Assembly: GCA_024291935.2 (NCBI GenBank)
Contig: CM044309.1
Coordinates: 7,564,001-7,628,000 of the forward strand
DNA length: 64,000 bases
Reading direction: 5' to 3'
Origin: Okapia johnstoni
Taxonomy: Eukaryota; Chordata; Mammalia; Artiodactyla; Giraffidae
Shown here: positions 1 through 10,765 of the stretch, piece after piece
Layout: each line of letters begins with the position of its first letter
Numbering within the stretch: the first letter of the stretch is position 1
Position numbers and translations under genes: made by a program
The notes under the pieces: model-generated
The model's input: only the letters and a program-made list of their open reading frames with translations
The model's database searches: none
Told to the model about the DNA's origin: nothing

Positions 1-289
1 ATGTAATTGAAACTCGTACATTCAGTGTGTAGCCATAAAGTACCACATTAACACACTCCCATTATATGTCACTGTGTCTGATACAGCATTTCTCTTCATT
101 TTTTGAGTGAATGAGCTTGAAGAATAATCCTTCAAGATTCTATTTAAACATCAAATCTTACCAAGTTACTTCTTGATAACTTCAGATTAAACTGACCATT
201 ATATTTCGAGAGCCTCTTCATAGATACAGAATTTACCCTTTTATATTTATTCATATCCCTTATTAGGTGGTGAAATTTTTGAGAAAAGG
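1..289. other. Unassigned AT-rich sequence
   Basis: No gene, RNA or repeat recognised. Stop codons are frequent in all frames and there is no coding-like stretch. Confidence 0.5.
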
Positions 290-370
290 GACCCTTCCTT
301 CTTTATTTTTGTCATTGATCATAGTGTCTGAGATAGAGAAAGTGCCAAATTAATATTTGTTAAATGATGG
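290..370 (+). repeat. L2/MIR-type 3' end fragment
   Basis: The order 'gtgtctgagat...gccaaattaatatttgttaaatgatgg' resembles the worn 3' end of mammalian L2-type repeats (a 'gtgcctggcacatag' block, then 'aataaatatttgttgaatga'). The match is short and diverged, so this is tentative. Confidence 0.4.
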
Positions 371-803
371 ATGATTTTGCAACTTATGTTTACTATTTTA
401 AATGGGGATTATTTTTGTGCTTGGGGGAGTTTTGTCAATTTGCTGTGGACGCAGTTGTAGGAGCCCTCATATTATCACTTTATTTATACACTATGGGAAC
501 AAGGAAAGGAACAAATGGTATTGCTTCCTTTTTATAGAAAGTACAAATAAGTCAATTTATAGTATTTTGTCAACATGTAAGTTAAAAAAATAAATGGGGT
601 TAAACCAAAAGGAAATCGCCCTTAGGACATAGGTTCCCAAGCATTGTGAAGTGAGACTGATACTAACAAGAAGCAATCCAGTGGAGACTAAGCCAAGTGT
701 TGAGGTAAAGCTTTTTAGAGTAGATACCCTTACAATTATCAGTTTCAAGTCTGGTATGTGTAATCACCAGATTTAAGCCTCATATATAAATTGATGTACC
801 TAT
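371..803. other. Unassigned sequence
   Basis: No recognisable repeat or gene. The 63-codon frames here have no family resemblance and no coding signature. Confidence 0.5.
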
Positions 804-812
804 ACACAATTG

Positions 813-1125
813 GGGCTTCCATCATAGCTCAGTTGGTAAAGAATCTGCCTGCAATTCAGGAGACCCTGGTTCGATTCCTGGGTCAGAAAGATCCTCTGGA
901 GAAGGGATAGGCTACCCACTCCCATATTCTTGGGCTTCCCTTGTGGCTCAGCTGGTAAAGAATCTGCCTGCAATGTGGGAGACCTGGGTTCAATCCCTAA
1001 GTTGGGAAGATCCCCTGGAGAAGGGAAAGGCTACCCACTCCAGTATTCTGGCCTAGAGAATTCCGTGGACTGTATAGTCCATCAGGTTGCCGAGAGTCAG
1101 ACATGACAGCGACTTTCACTTTCAC
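813..1125 (+). mobile_element. Dimeric Bov-tA SINE
   Basis: Two tRNA-derived heads lie in the same direction. The first unit, 813-930, stops after 'cccatattct'. The second, 931-1125, starts 'tgggcttccc' and runs through the Bov-A body to the 'gactttcactttcac' tail. A 9-bp direct repeat ACACAATTG (804-812 and 1126-1134) flanks the whole dimer. No duplication is seen at the internal junction, so the two units appear to have moved as one element. Confidence 0.9.
825..878 (+). promoter_or_regulatory. Internal pol III A and B boxes of the dimeric SINE
   Basis: TAGCTCAGTTGG at 825-836 fits the tRNA-type A box. GGTTCGATTCC at 868-878 is an exact fit to the B-box consensus GGTTCGANTCC. The spacing of about 30 bases is tRNA-like. 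Whether it is used cannot be told from sequence. Confidence 0.65.
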
Positions 1126-1134
1126 ACACAATTG

Positions 1135-1418
1135 TTCATAGAAAGCTCTGTAACTTCCCAATTTAAGTCAGTTTTCTAATATCAAAATAAAACTCTAAGT
1201 CAGTTTGCATGAACTTGCATCAGACAGCCTCTGCATTTCATTTTCAAATTATGTTGTATTATTCACTTCAACCAACCTCCAAAAGCAATTTTAATAATTT
1301 AATATTATTTTATTTTACTTGAGATAAAATAATCCCCAAATTGATAAATAGATGTATGTAATTCTAGCCAACTAGATTGGTAGCAATAATTGCAAATAGT
1401 ATTTTAATTCTAATAGAA
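1135..1418. other. Unassigned AT-rich spacer between two SINE dimers
   Basis: AT-rich sequence with no recognised repeat or coding potential. It separates two dimeric Bov-tA elements in opposite orientation. Confidence 0.5.
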
Positions 1419-1430
1419 ATATATATACAT

Positions 1431-1756
1431 GCTTAGTTGCTCAGTCACATCCAACTCTTTGTGACTCCATGGACTGTAGCTGACCAGGCTCCTCTGTCCA
1501 TGGGAACTCTCCAGGCAAGAATACTGCAGTGGATTGCCATGTCCTCCTCCAAGGGATCTTCCCAACCCAGGGATCAAACTCCAGTCTCCTGCATTGCCAA
1601 GAGATTCTTTACCAACTGAGCCGCCAGGGAAGCCCAAGAATACTGGATTGGGTAGCTTATCTCTTCTTCAGGGAATCTTCCCGACCCAGGAATCAAACTG
1701 GGTTCTCCTTCATTGCAGGCAGATTCTTTATCAGCTGAGCTACCAGGAAAGCTCAC
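1431..1756 (-). mobile_element. Second dimeric Bov-tA SINE, inverted
   Basis: On the minus strand a tRNA-derived head (1756-1636) is followed by a full Bov-tA (1635-1431). The internal junction, 'cagtattct' then 'tgggcttccc', is at the same place as in the dimer at 813-1125. The candidate 12-bp direct repeat ATATATATACAT (1419-1430 and 1757-1768) flanks the pair, though its low complexity weakens it as a TSD. Confidence 0.88.
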
Positions 1757-1818
1757 ATATATATACATATATATGTATATATTCAAAAGTTTTTTTATAA
1801 TTTTAAAATATTGGCCTT

Positions 1819-2161
1819 TGTCTTAAGCCAGGTTGCTTTAACAAAAACATTGAGTGGCTTATAAACAACAAAAATTCATTTCTCACAGTTGTGAAGGTGG
1901 GAACCCCATGATCCTGGCTGGCAGATTTGGAGTTTGGTGAGGGCCTGCTTTCTGGTTCATAAATGACTATCTTCTCGCTGCGGCAGAAGGGGAGCAAGAG
2001 AGCTGTCTGCGGTCTCTTTTGTAAGGGCACTGATCCCATTCATGAAGGCTCCATCCCCGTGACCTAATTACATGCCATGGTCCCCACCTCTGAATACCAT
2101 CCCCTGAGAGTTAGACTTCAGTATATGAATTTTGGGGAGCACAAACATTCAGTCCTTAGCA
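1819..2161 (-). repeat. ERVL-MaLR-type solo LTR
   Basis: On the minus strand it starts TGCTAAGGACTG, ends in CA at 1819, and holds in order blocks typical of mammalian MaLR LTRs: 'aattcatat' and 'gtgcccttacaaaagag', then 'agcgagaag', 'gaaccag' and a degraded polyadenylation region near 'tttgttgtttataagcc'. No internal retroviral sequence adjoins either end, so it is a solo LTR or fragment. Subfamily not assigned. No clear 5-bp TSD is visible, as expected for an old copy. Confidence 0.65.
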
Positions 2162-2427
2162 GTTTCTGATCTATCATTTACTGAGAAAGCTGCATTAAAC
2201 CCTCCCCTCATATGTATGGATTGCTGAATGGGTATTGTCATTCTGTCAGTTTTAAATTTCATATATTTTGAAGCAATGAAATTCAATGAAAAGATTTTTG
2301 ATGTTTTATGTTTCCAGATAATTGTTCCATTTATTCTTATGGTGACCATCTTTTTCTCTAGCATCAAATATTCAACCATTCATCATCATAATAGCAAATG
2401 ATTATTTAGTGCTTCAAATTAATAGAT

Positions 2428-2631
2428 GGGCTTTCCTGGTGGCTCAGTGGTAAAGAATCCACCTGCAATGCAGAAGACATGGGTTTGATCCCTGGGTTGG
2501 GAAGATTCCCTGGAGAATAAAATGGCAACCCATTCCAAAATTCTTGCCTAGGAAATCCCATTGACAGAGGAGCCTGGAGGGCTACAGTCCATAGTGTCAC
2601 AAAGAGCCTGGCATGACTTAGCAACTAAACC
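2428..2631 (+). mobile_element. Bov-tA SINE
   Basis: tRNA-Glu-derived head 'gggctttcctggtggctcag', then a degraded B box 'ggtttgatccc' and a Bov-A body with 'gaggagcctggagggctacag', ending 'gcatgacttagcaactaa'. Several substitutions mark it as moderately old. Confidence 0.93.
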
Positions 2632-2908
2632 AACCACCGTATATATGTAGGTTTACAGATATTTTTAGCCCAGTAATACAATGCAATGAGGAGTTTGATG
2701 GAATCATAACATAAAAGTTTCTACACTGATTTTCAAAAAAACCTGTGAATCAAATCAGTTCTTTCACTCATCTGTACTTAACACCATTGTATCCATTTTC
2801 TTTTCTTTTGAGGTTTTTAGCCAAAAAACAAAAAAGATCTAGAACATCTGATTTAATCCTATAGACAGAGATGACCATTTACCTCAATGAACTGATTCTT
2901 TCCTGTTG
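2632..2908. other. Unassigned sequence
   Basis: No recognisable repeat or gene between the Bov-tA and the following BovB tail. Confidence 0.45.
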
Positions 2909-3083
2909 ATGCTGTTCTTCACTCACTCAGCCGTGTCCGACTCTTTGTGACCTCGTGGATTGCAGCACTCCAGGCCCCCCTGTCCTTCACTATCTCCTGG
3001 AGTTTGCTCAGAATCATGTCCATTGAGTGGGTGATACTATTTAACCATCTCATCCTCTCTCGTCTCTTTTCCTTTTCCTATAG
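2909..3083 (-). mobile_element. BovB LINE 3' fragment
   Basis: 'ccgtgtccgactctttgtgacc' through 'aaccatctcatcctctc' is the complement of the last ~175 bases of BovB. The coding end (…DGITDSMDM…) is read on the minus strand. Strongly 5'-truncated. Confidence 0.9.
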
Positions 3084-3708
3084 GAAAGCTGAAAATCTTT
3101 GGGAAATCCATTTATAAAACATAACATAACAAAACATTTCATTTTATTTAACCTGATAATTTGTTCCATTTCTTACATATGCAGTTCTGATCAAACTGAT
3201 AAATTCTTCCACCAACCCCATAAACTTCATTCTACTCAATGTGGTTCTGACTTGGCCTAAGATTTTATATCTCCTATAGCTCTGTGGGATAGTTTGGAGT
3301 TGTATATTCAAATAAGGTTTTTTTGGTTTGAAGATATCAAAAAATTCTATAACCTATTTGAACTAAATAGTAACTACTGTCTCATGAAACTTAGAATTCT
3401 AGGAACAAAGCCAACTTCAGATATAGCTGCATCCTGGAAATCAGAAATTGTCATTAGGGATCTCCTGTACTATTTTGATTATCTCTACTTAATTTCAATC
3501 TGCAGGCAGGGGCTCTCCTTGTGATAGTCAGAATGACTTCCTGCACTCCCTCTTAGCTCAAGTGTAAAGCATTAGGAAACACTATGACTGGCTCCAGTAA
3601 AATCATATGACCATATTGGAATAACCAGCCTTGGTCATACCCTGTATATCCTGTGCCTAAGGGAAGTTATGATATGCTTTTCTGAAAGAAAAGAAAAAAC
3701 AAGATGAT
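3084..3708. other. Unassigned sequence
   Basis: No gene or repeat recognised with confidence. A 76-codon plus frame (3294-3524) has no family resemblance. Confidence 0.45.
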
Positions 3709-3719
3709 ATAAGCAAAGA

Positions 3720-3824
3720 GGAGGAAATGGAAGTCTACTCCAGTATTCTTGCCATCGACAGAGGAGCCTGGTAGGCTGCAGTCCATGGGGTTGCAAAGAA
3801 TCAGACATGACTGTGCACACATGC
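3720..3824 (+). mobile_element. Bov-A SINE monomer
   Basis: A single Bov-A unit ('gaggaaatgg' to 'gacatgactgtgcacacatgc') without a tRNA head. It is bounded by an 11-bp direct repeat ATAAGCAAAGA at 3709-3719 and 3825-3835, a clean target-site duplication. Confidence 0.9.
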
Positions 3825-4084
3825 ATAAGCAAAGAAAAGGCAGAGAATACACCCTGTGATGACAAAATCATAGCTTTTATAAGATTACTGTACTAGAAAG
3901 CATTTGTCTTATCTGTGCAGCCCATATATTATATCATGAACAAAATGGTACAGAGAATAATGTTAAAAATAGTCAGTTGGAGGAAAGATTGGTTAGGAAA
4001 ATTATACACTTTTTGACTTATAAGATGTTTTAATGTCTTATACCAGATTTTGAAAAAAAAAAAAAAAACTCATCGTCTCAGGGG

Positions 4085-4302
4085 TGCTCTTAAAATATAC
4101 CTGATGAAAATTTATATTGGTATAGCATTTCTGGAAAACATTTTTGCCAATTTGTAACAAAGATATTTAAAAACCTAATAATACTTAACCTAGGTATTTA
4201 TCTGCTTCTAGGTATACAACCTAAGGATAAATTGGAAATAAAGACAAATATGTGTCAGAGTGTTAGCTATAGAACATCAGTCATTAGAACTGATGAAACA
4301 TT
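4085..4302 (+). mobile_element. Old L1M-type LINE 3' region, left part
   Basis: Diverged L1 3' sequence ('ttctggaaaacatttttgccaatttg', 'cttctaggtatacaacctaaggataaa'). It resumes at 5013 after a BovB insertion. A 17-base A run lies just upstream at about 4053-4069. Confidence 0.65.
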
Positions 4303-5012
4303 CATTTCAGTTCAGTTCAGTTCAGTTCAGTCGCTCAGTTGTGTCCAACTCTTTGCAACCCCATGGACTGCATCACGCTAGGCCTCCCTGTCCATCACCA
4401 ACTCCCTGAGTTTACTCAAACTCATGTCTATCCAACCATCTTATCCTCTGCCATCCCCTTCTCCTCCTGCCTTCATCCTTCCTAGAATCAGGGTCTTTTC
4501 CAGTGAGTCAGTTCTTCCCATCAGGCGGCCAAAGTACTGGAGTTTCAGCTTCAGCATCAGTCCTTACAATGACTATTTAGGACTGATTTCCTTTAGGATA
4601 GACTGGTTGGATCTCCTTGCAGTCCAAGGGACTCTCAAGATTCTTCTCCAACACCACAGTTCAAAAACATCAATTCTTCGGTGCTCAGCTTTCTTTATGG
4701 TCCAACTCTCACATCAATACATCAAAACCATAGCTTTGACTAGACGAACTTTTGTTGGTAAAGTAATGTCTCTGTTTTTTAATGTGCTGTCTAGGTTGGT
4801 CATAGCTTTTCTTCCAAGGAGCAAGCATCTTTTAATTTCATGGCTGCAGTACTCTGCAGTGATTTTGGAGCCCAAGAAAATAGTCTGTCACTGTTTCCAT
4901 TGTTTCCCCATCTATTTGCCATGAAGTGATAGGAACAGATGCCATTATCTTAGCTTTCTGAATGTTGAGTTTTAAGCCTACTTTTTCACTCTCCTCTTTC
5001 ACCTTAGTAAGA
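4303..5012 (-). mobile_element. BovB LINE 3' fragment inserted in old L1
   Basis: Begins with several CAGTT units, the complement of the BovB (AACTG)n tail, and runs back through the C-terminal half of the RT protein to the 'LLMKVKEE' region. Net length is about 0.7 kb. It separates the two halves of the old L1 at 4085-5290. Confidence 0.95.
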
Positions 5013-5290
5013 TTAAATGAACTACAGTAGAAGATGGTTTATAAAAAAATTATAGCATATTCCAAATAGTAGAATATTATGCAACCATTATAACTTAAAT
5101 GAAATGAAAAATGCTCATAGAAATAGATTTGAAACTATTTAATACAAATTTAATGTTTATTTGGCATTTGTAAATAGTTGTGTTTATGGAGTTACACAAA
5201 AATTTCAACTTTTTTTTTCCTGGTGATCAAGATTACGTGTGGTTTAACATTCATATATTTTTTTTAAGTACATAATCTATTGTTACCATT
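5013..5290 (+). mobile_element. Old L1M-type LINE 3' region, right part
   Basis: 'gtagaatattatgcaaccattataa' is a signature of old L1 3' ends and continues the fragment that stops at 4302. Everything after about 5110 is too worn to place. Confidence 0.6.
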
Positions 5291-5334
5291 GATTTTTTTA
5301 AAAGAAAAATCTTTGTTTCTGAAAATTGTGTCTT

Positions 5335-6021
5335 ATTTAAAACTTAATATTCAAAAAACGAAGATCATGGCATCTTGTCCCATCACTTCATGGCAAATAT
5401 ATGGGGAAACAATGGAAGCAGTGACAAGACTTTATTTTCTTGGGCTGCAGATGGTGACTGCTGCCATGAAATTAAAAGACACTTGCTCCTTGGAGGAAAA
5501 GCTATGACCAACTTAGACAGCATATTAAAAAGCAGAGACATTAATTTACCAACAAAGGCCATCTAGTCAAAGCTATGGTTTTTCCAGTAGTCGTGTATGG
5601 ATGTGAACGTTGGACCATAAAGAAAACTGAGCACTGAAGAACTGATGCTTTTGAACTGTGGTGTGGGAGAAGACTCTTGAGAGTTCCTTGGACTGCAAGG
5701 AGATCCAATCAGTCCATCCTAAAGGAAATCAGCCCTGAATATTCATTGAAAGGACTGATGCTGAAGCTGAATCTCCAATACTTTGGCCACCTGATGCGAA
5801 GAACTGACTCACTGGAAAAGACCCTGATGCTGGGAGAGATTGAAGGTAGGCGGAGAAGGGGATGACAGAGGATGAGATGGTTGGATGGCATCATTGACTC
5901 ACTGGGGATGAGTTTGAGTAAACTCCGGGAGTTGGTGATGGACAGGGAGGCCTGGCATGCTGCAGTCCATGGGGTTGCAAACAGTTGGACATGACTGAGC
6001 AACTGAACTGAACTGAATTGA
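5335..6021 (+). mobile_element. BovB LINE, 5'-truncated
   Basis: Starts in the RT C-terminal region ('aacttaatattcaaaaaacg') and runs to the (AACTG)n tail. Translated pieces include [20 protein letters not shown] and [20 protein letters not shown], which are BovB C-terminal segments, interrupted by stops and frameshifts. Confidence 0.95.
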
Positions 6022-6214
6022 CTATTAGACACTATGAATTAAGAGTTTTAAGTGCCTTGTTAGTAGCTATGTTCCAATGACAATATAACTAACTCCTTCC
6101 CACAGAGCTCAGCACAACAGAGAATATCTAAGAACTGCTCAGATAACATGACATACTTAAGCATATTGGTAAACCAGCAAGGAGAAAGCCACTTGGACTC
6201 CTAAATGGTGCCAA

Positions 6215-6315
6215 AGGATGTCAGCTTCCTGAGGGCAGGGGCAGGGTCCACTGTCCCCAGTACAGTGGCTAACACATACTCGATGCTCAAGAAATTGCTC
6301 ATCAAACGCTTTTTC
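6215..6315 (+). repeat. L2-type 3' end fragment
   Basis: The order 'gcttcctgagggcaggggcagggtcc', 'cccagtacagtggctaacacatactcgatgctcaa' follows the L2/MIR3 3' end consensus (agcttcctgagggcag…, tgcctagcacatagtagg, tgctcaataaa). Confidence 0.7.
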
Positions 6316-7784
6316 TCACCCATGCAAAATAACAACTCAACTAATCATAGCAGATAACTATGAATACAACTCACTGGCTACCACTGTCTTTGAAATCTTT
6401 AAATCCTGGCGCATATGAAGAGAGGCTTATTAGTTGGCATTTATGGAGAAGAGGGTGATGCAATATGAGAGGTTCTCCTGGAGACTCCCACCCTTGCTGA
6501 TGCTGTGCAGTGATTGTCATAAAAATGCCACTGAAACAATAACTGCAGCACTGTAACATCAAGCAAAAGCAGTCCCTTGACTTTCTGACAAACCAGGAGT
6601 GATTTGCCAGGTGTAGGCAATATACTCATGCTGGCATTTGTAAGTTCTTACCTGTGGTAATAAATGTTGGGAAGCAGCCATGCCAGTTGTCTTGGGGGTG
6701 GTGGAACCATAGGTATTGGGTTTATGGTGTTCCAGGTCCAAGCAGAAACTACCTCCTTGCCTTAAGGAGGGATTCTTGGTAATATGTAGGGTCAGAGTGG
6801 AGCTTACATAAACCTGCCTTCCACTGACTTTTACTCTAGCATTTGGTTCTGCAAAGAAACTGAAAATGACTAAAGGCAGTAAACAAAACTTGTGGCTAGA
6901 TCACAGCTCTGCAGTTGTTTGCCAAAGGTCAGGCACACTGAGTGAATAGCAAAAGCAAAACAACCTAGGAATCTATAGATTGAAAAGATTTGAATGCACT
7001 TGTTTCAGCATGTACCCTCATATGCCTTCTATTAATAGTAGGATAGCTGGTGTGCAGGGTTGCATGTTATAGGGATATTTGGTATATATGACAATCAAGA
7101 GAAATGTCACCAAATCCTACTTGCTGTAAAGCCCAATACTCATTCTCTTTATTTAGCAGATTCTCAGTGCGCATAGCAGAGTTGAGGTGTCTCAACCATC
7201 ACTTAGGGGTTTGGAACATAACTGAGAGTGGGATCATTAGTTATCAACAGGGTGTAAGGAAAACAGAGCCGCCCAGCTTTCCGTGGTTTACTACTCACCT
7301 CTTGACCTGTATTTAAACCACAACATCCTGCTGGTCAGGCCACAAAGGGAATGCCTGGAGTAACCCTGAACAGGACAAGGAGGGAATATGTGAACAATAT
7401 TAATGCGTAATGTCTGAAGTCTACAAAGTTAACTTTTCCCCAAGGCTTATGGTCATGAGGTAGAGTTAAGAAAACAGAAGATAAAAGTGGAAGTTACTTT
7501 GGCAGGTAACGGATCATGGGGAGAGAAGCCGTCACGCCTCTTCTATACATATGCTGCCTCCTGAAGGGACTCCTAGGGACGTCTGATGGACACAGGGGTC
7601 CCTGTGGCTTTGGCCACACAGAGAATGCTAATGCAATGACAGCCAAGCAGACAGGGGAAAAAGTGAGAAAAGGAGTACAGTCAGCCTCGAGTCCTCCACG
7701 AGCTGTCCTTGCTTTGCTCAGAATCACTCTATCATCTCCTTTGAGAGGTTCCCATCTTGGAAAATCTCAGTGGTTCTTTTATAG
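6316..7784. other. Unassigned 1.5-kb stretch
   Basis: No repeat family or gene recognised. GC content is somewhat higher than in the flanks at 7500-7740, and frames of 70-131 codons exist on both strands (for example 7516-7911 plus). The longest runs into the MER5-like element, so it is not a credible gene. Confidence 0.45.
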
Positions 7785-7966
7785 CAGTGGTTCTCAAGCT
7801 GGACTCCTTCAGAGTGACCTGGGTGACTTGTTAAAGCATCCATTTCTGGGCCCTTCCCTGAAGATTTGGTTAAAAAGCTCTGTAGTGGGACTCAAAAATT
7901 TGCATTTCTAAGTTGCCAGTTGATAATGGTCTTGCTGGTCCTGGCAGCAAACTTTGAGACCCATTG
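7785..7966 (+). mobile_element. MER5A-like hAT-Charlie MITE
   Basis: The terminal inverted repeats CAGTGGTTCTCAAGC (7785) and CTTTGAGACCCATTG (7966) and the internal 'gtgacctgggtgacttgttaaa' match the non-autonomous MER5 group of hAT DNA transposons. The flanking 8-mers TTTTATAG and CCTTACAG are a plausible decayed 8-bp target duplication. Confidence 0.85.
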
Positions 7967-8169
7967 CCTTACAGGACACTAGGGAGGTGTTTGCAGGTGG
8001 CTTTGATTTGGTGATTTGTTTTTTGCCTCAGCTTCCCTGATACCATGAAAAGGCTAGGAAGAAAAAGTAAGTAAAAAGTAAACGTGTAAATGTTCAATAA
8101 TTCCCTGGAGTATGACAACTGGGAGTTTTGCCTGTGATATATTTTGTTCTGCTTCATTTGTCCGTTGGG

Positions 8170-9158
8170 AATATGCAGATGATACCACTCTAATGCCAGA
8201 AAGTGAAGAGGAAGAGCCTCGTGATGAGGGTGAAAGAGGAGAGTGAAAGAGCAGGCTTAAAACTCAGCATTCAAAAAGCTAAGATCACAGCATCCGGTCC
8301 CATCACTTTCTGGTAAATAGAAGGGGAAAAAATGGAAGCAGCAACAGATTTATTTTCTTGGGCTCCAATATCACAGTGGATGGTAACTGCAGCCATGAAA
8401 TTAAAATATACTTGCTCCTTGGAAGAAAAGCTATGACAGACCTAGTGAAAGTGAAAGTCAGTCGTGTCTTGACTCTTCGTGACCCTATGGACTGTAGTCT
8501 GCCAGGCTCCTCTGTCCATGGAATTCTAAAGGCAAGAATACTGGAGGTGGTTGCCATTCCTTTTTCCAGGGAATCTTCCCAATTCAGGGATTGAACCAGA
8601 GTCTCCTGTGTTGCATGCAGATTCTTTACTGCGTGAGCTACCAGGGAAACTCTAGACAGCATATTAAAAACAGAGGCGTCACTTTGCCAACAAAGGTCCG
8701 TATAGTCAAAGCTATGGTTTTTCCAATACTCATTTATGGATGTGAGAGTTGTGCCATAAAGAAAGCTGAGGTCTGAAGAACTGATGCTTTCTAATTGTGG
8801 TGCTGGAGAAGACTCTTGAGATTCCCTTGGACAACAAGGAGATCAAATCTGTCAATCCTAAAGAAATCAAGCCTGAATATTCATTGGAAGGACTGATGCT
8901 GAAGCTGAAACTCCAATACTTTGGCCAACTGATGGAAAGAACTGATTCACTGGAATAGCCCATGATTCTGTGCAAGGTTGAAGGCAAAGAAAAAGGGGGT
9001 GTGGTGCAGAGGATGAAAGGGTTAGATAGCATCACAGACTCAGTGGACATGAATTTGAGCAAACTCCGAGAAATAGTGAAGGACAGGGGAGTCTGGTGTG
9101 CTACAGTCTATGTGGTCACAAAGAGTTGGACAAGACTTAGCGACTGAACAACAACAAA
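8170..9158 (+). mobile_element. BovB LINE, 5'-truncated, split by a SINE
   Basis: Starts at the YADD motif of the RT ('atatgcagatgatacc') and ends in a GCGACTGAACAACAACAA tail of the older ACA-repeat type. A minus-strand Bov-tA sits at about 8444-8652. The reading frame carries many stops. Confidence 0.93.
8444..8652 (-). mobile_element. Bov-tA SINE nested in BovB
   Basis: Complement of Bov-tA ('gtcgtgtcttgactcttcgtgacc' to 'gagctaccagggaaact'). The BovB sequence is contiguous around it ('agacctag' before, 'ctagacagcatatt' after), which gives a short CTAG target duplication. Confidence 0.92.
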
Positions 9159-9734
9159 TTCTGCTGTCTCCCCGCTCTATCATGACAGTTTTTCTAGCTT
9201 CCCATCTCAAATGGCAGGACCAGATTACTGGAGGCTTGTTATGTCAAACCTCCAATCTTCCTGTAACACTACTGCTATGCCACCAGAGCAGCAAAGAAAA
9301 TTCAATGTGAATGACTGGCAAAGATTATACATTTCTCAAGAGACTCTGATGCATTTTTTGCACAACCAGCTTAATTAAGAATCCTTGGCAGTATATTAAC
9401 CACAAGCTTATGGATCTCAATATGCCAATCAAACGTAATGAGATAAATGCAAATGTCAAAGTACAGACTCTTTGCCTAGGAAGTTCCAAAGGCTTAAAGC
9501 TGTGTCTTCAGTCAGTTGTCAGAAAGCAATGGGGATAGCTGGGTCTGGTGAGGCTGGGGTTTGCCCATTAAAATTTAAATGTACCTGGCATGACCTCCAG
9601 GACTGAGCTATGCTGTATCCACGTGGGCCTTCAGGGTATGAGAATGAGGATAAAAGTCTTTGGCTTACAAACTCACATTAAGCTAACAACAGCAACAACC
9701 ATAGTAACATATCCCAAGACACTTCTAGAGAATG
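9159..9734. other. Unassigned sequence
   Basis: No gene or recognised repeat. Confidence 0.45.
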
Positions 9735-9890
9735 GCCTGTAAGTCAGGAGCCCAAATCAAAACCTGTATCCAGGTGTGCCTCTATAAGATAGCAGACAAG
9801 TCAAATGACAGCTCCGTGTCTGAATATCTAATAACATAGAAATGATAGTAGCTGCCTGTATTTGTTTCATAATAATTCATATCAGAAAAA
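9735..9890 (+). repeat. Possible MIR fragment
   Basis: 'agacaagtcaaatgacagctccgtgtctg' followed by 'aaatgatagtagctgcctgt' keeps the order of the MIR core, but substitutions are heavy. Tentative. Confidence 0.4.
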
Positions 9891-10454
9891 AAGAGCAGTG
9901 CATTTAATTATATATTAATTTGTCTTTTCAATGATTTCGCTAACAAATGGCTACACTATAGAACTATTATCTACTTGGTGTATCTGGTTCTTGGCTAGAT
10001 TTGATGACCTATTAACAGTTGAACAACTTGAAACTTAAAACAGGCTAACAGATGGTTGTTAACCTGGTGGTGTTTGCCATTCTTACTCAAGACCTGAATT
10101 GAAGGTACAGCTATCACATATATGTGTGACACAAATTTGGAAGAGATGGGTAATATTTTCTATGAATAAATCAGGAGCCAAATATGTATATTTTTAAATT
10201 TGACTATAAGGTGAATTTAATCAGTTGCACTTTAATATTGTAAATGTAAGGATCTTCACAAAGATACAAAAAAAAAGAAATTCAAACAACCAATTCCACC
10301 CTATGGATAGGTGACTTAAGAATATTTTAGGTGGAAGAGACTTTAAAATTTCACTATGAAGCATTAATGTGTTTCAGATTCTAAGACAGTTAATGTGATC
10401 TTTGTTGTCGTTAATGGACTATAATGTACAGAATGAAAGAAGTGATGATGTTGT
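9891..10454. other. Unassigned AT-rich sequence
   Basis: No gene or recognised repeat. Confidence 0.45.
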
Positions 10455-10765
10455 TGTAAATTAGCCAGACTATCTCTGGAGTATCCTTCTTAGCTCTGGA
10501 TACCACACTGTTGAGTAAAGAGACAAGCAATCAGGTCAAGGAGAGAATGGTTTCACATAAGGTGCAGTTGAACAAAAAGGGAGGTTTTAGCCCTTATAAA
10601 TGCAAACTGAAGGAAGAACAAGATCACTGGTTTAAGTACTTGAAAGATAGCTATGATGAAGAGAAACTATTAATATTTTTATATGTTGAGTCATGAAGAG
10701 GATAATTAGGACCGGAAAGTAGAGAGGCAGATAATAGGTCAGAATAAAAAAAAAGAAATTTTCTT
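10455..10765 (+). repeat. Ancient mammalian repeat, family not named
   Basis: Blocks 'ctctggagtatcc', 'tctggataccacac', 'agcccttataaatgcaaactgaaggaag' and 'ttaagtacttgaaagatagctatgatgaagag' keep the order of an old interspersed repeat found across mammals that I recognise but cannot name. A 61-codon frame here (10511-10696) is part of it, not a gene. A later part of the same consensus appears at 16480-16590. Confidence 0.45.

Noticed and set aside
813..1125. tRNA genes at the SINE heads (about 18 sites with tRNA-like boxes).
   Set aside because: They lack a full cloverleaf and acceptor stem and continue into Bov-A bodies. They are tRNA-derived SINEs, not tRNA genes.
7516..7911. A 131-codon plus-strand open frame that could be a gene.
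   Set aside because: It runs into the MER5-like transposon at 7785, has no recognisable domain, and its antisense is open too, which fits a GC-richer patch rather than a coding exon.
10511..10696. Small open frames at 10511-10696, 16398-16589 and 40528-40791 that look protein-like.
   Set aside because: Each lies in an old interspersed repeat. The resemblance is to repeat consensus DNA, not to a protein family.
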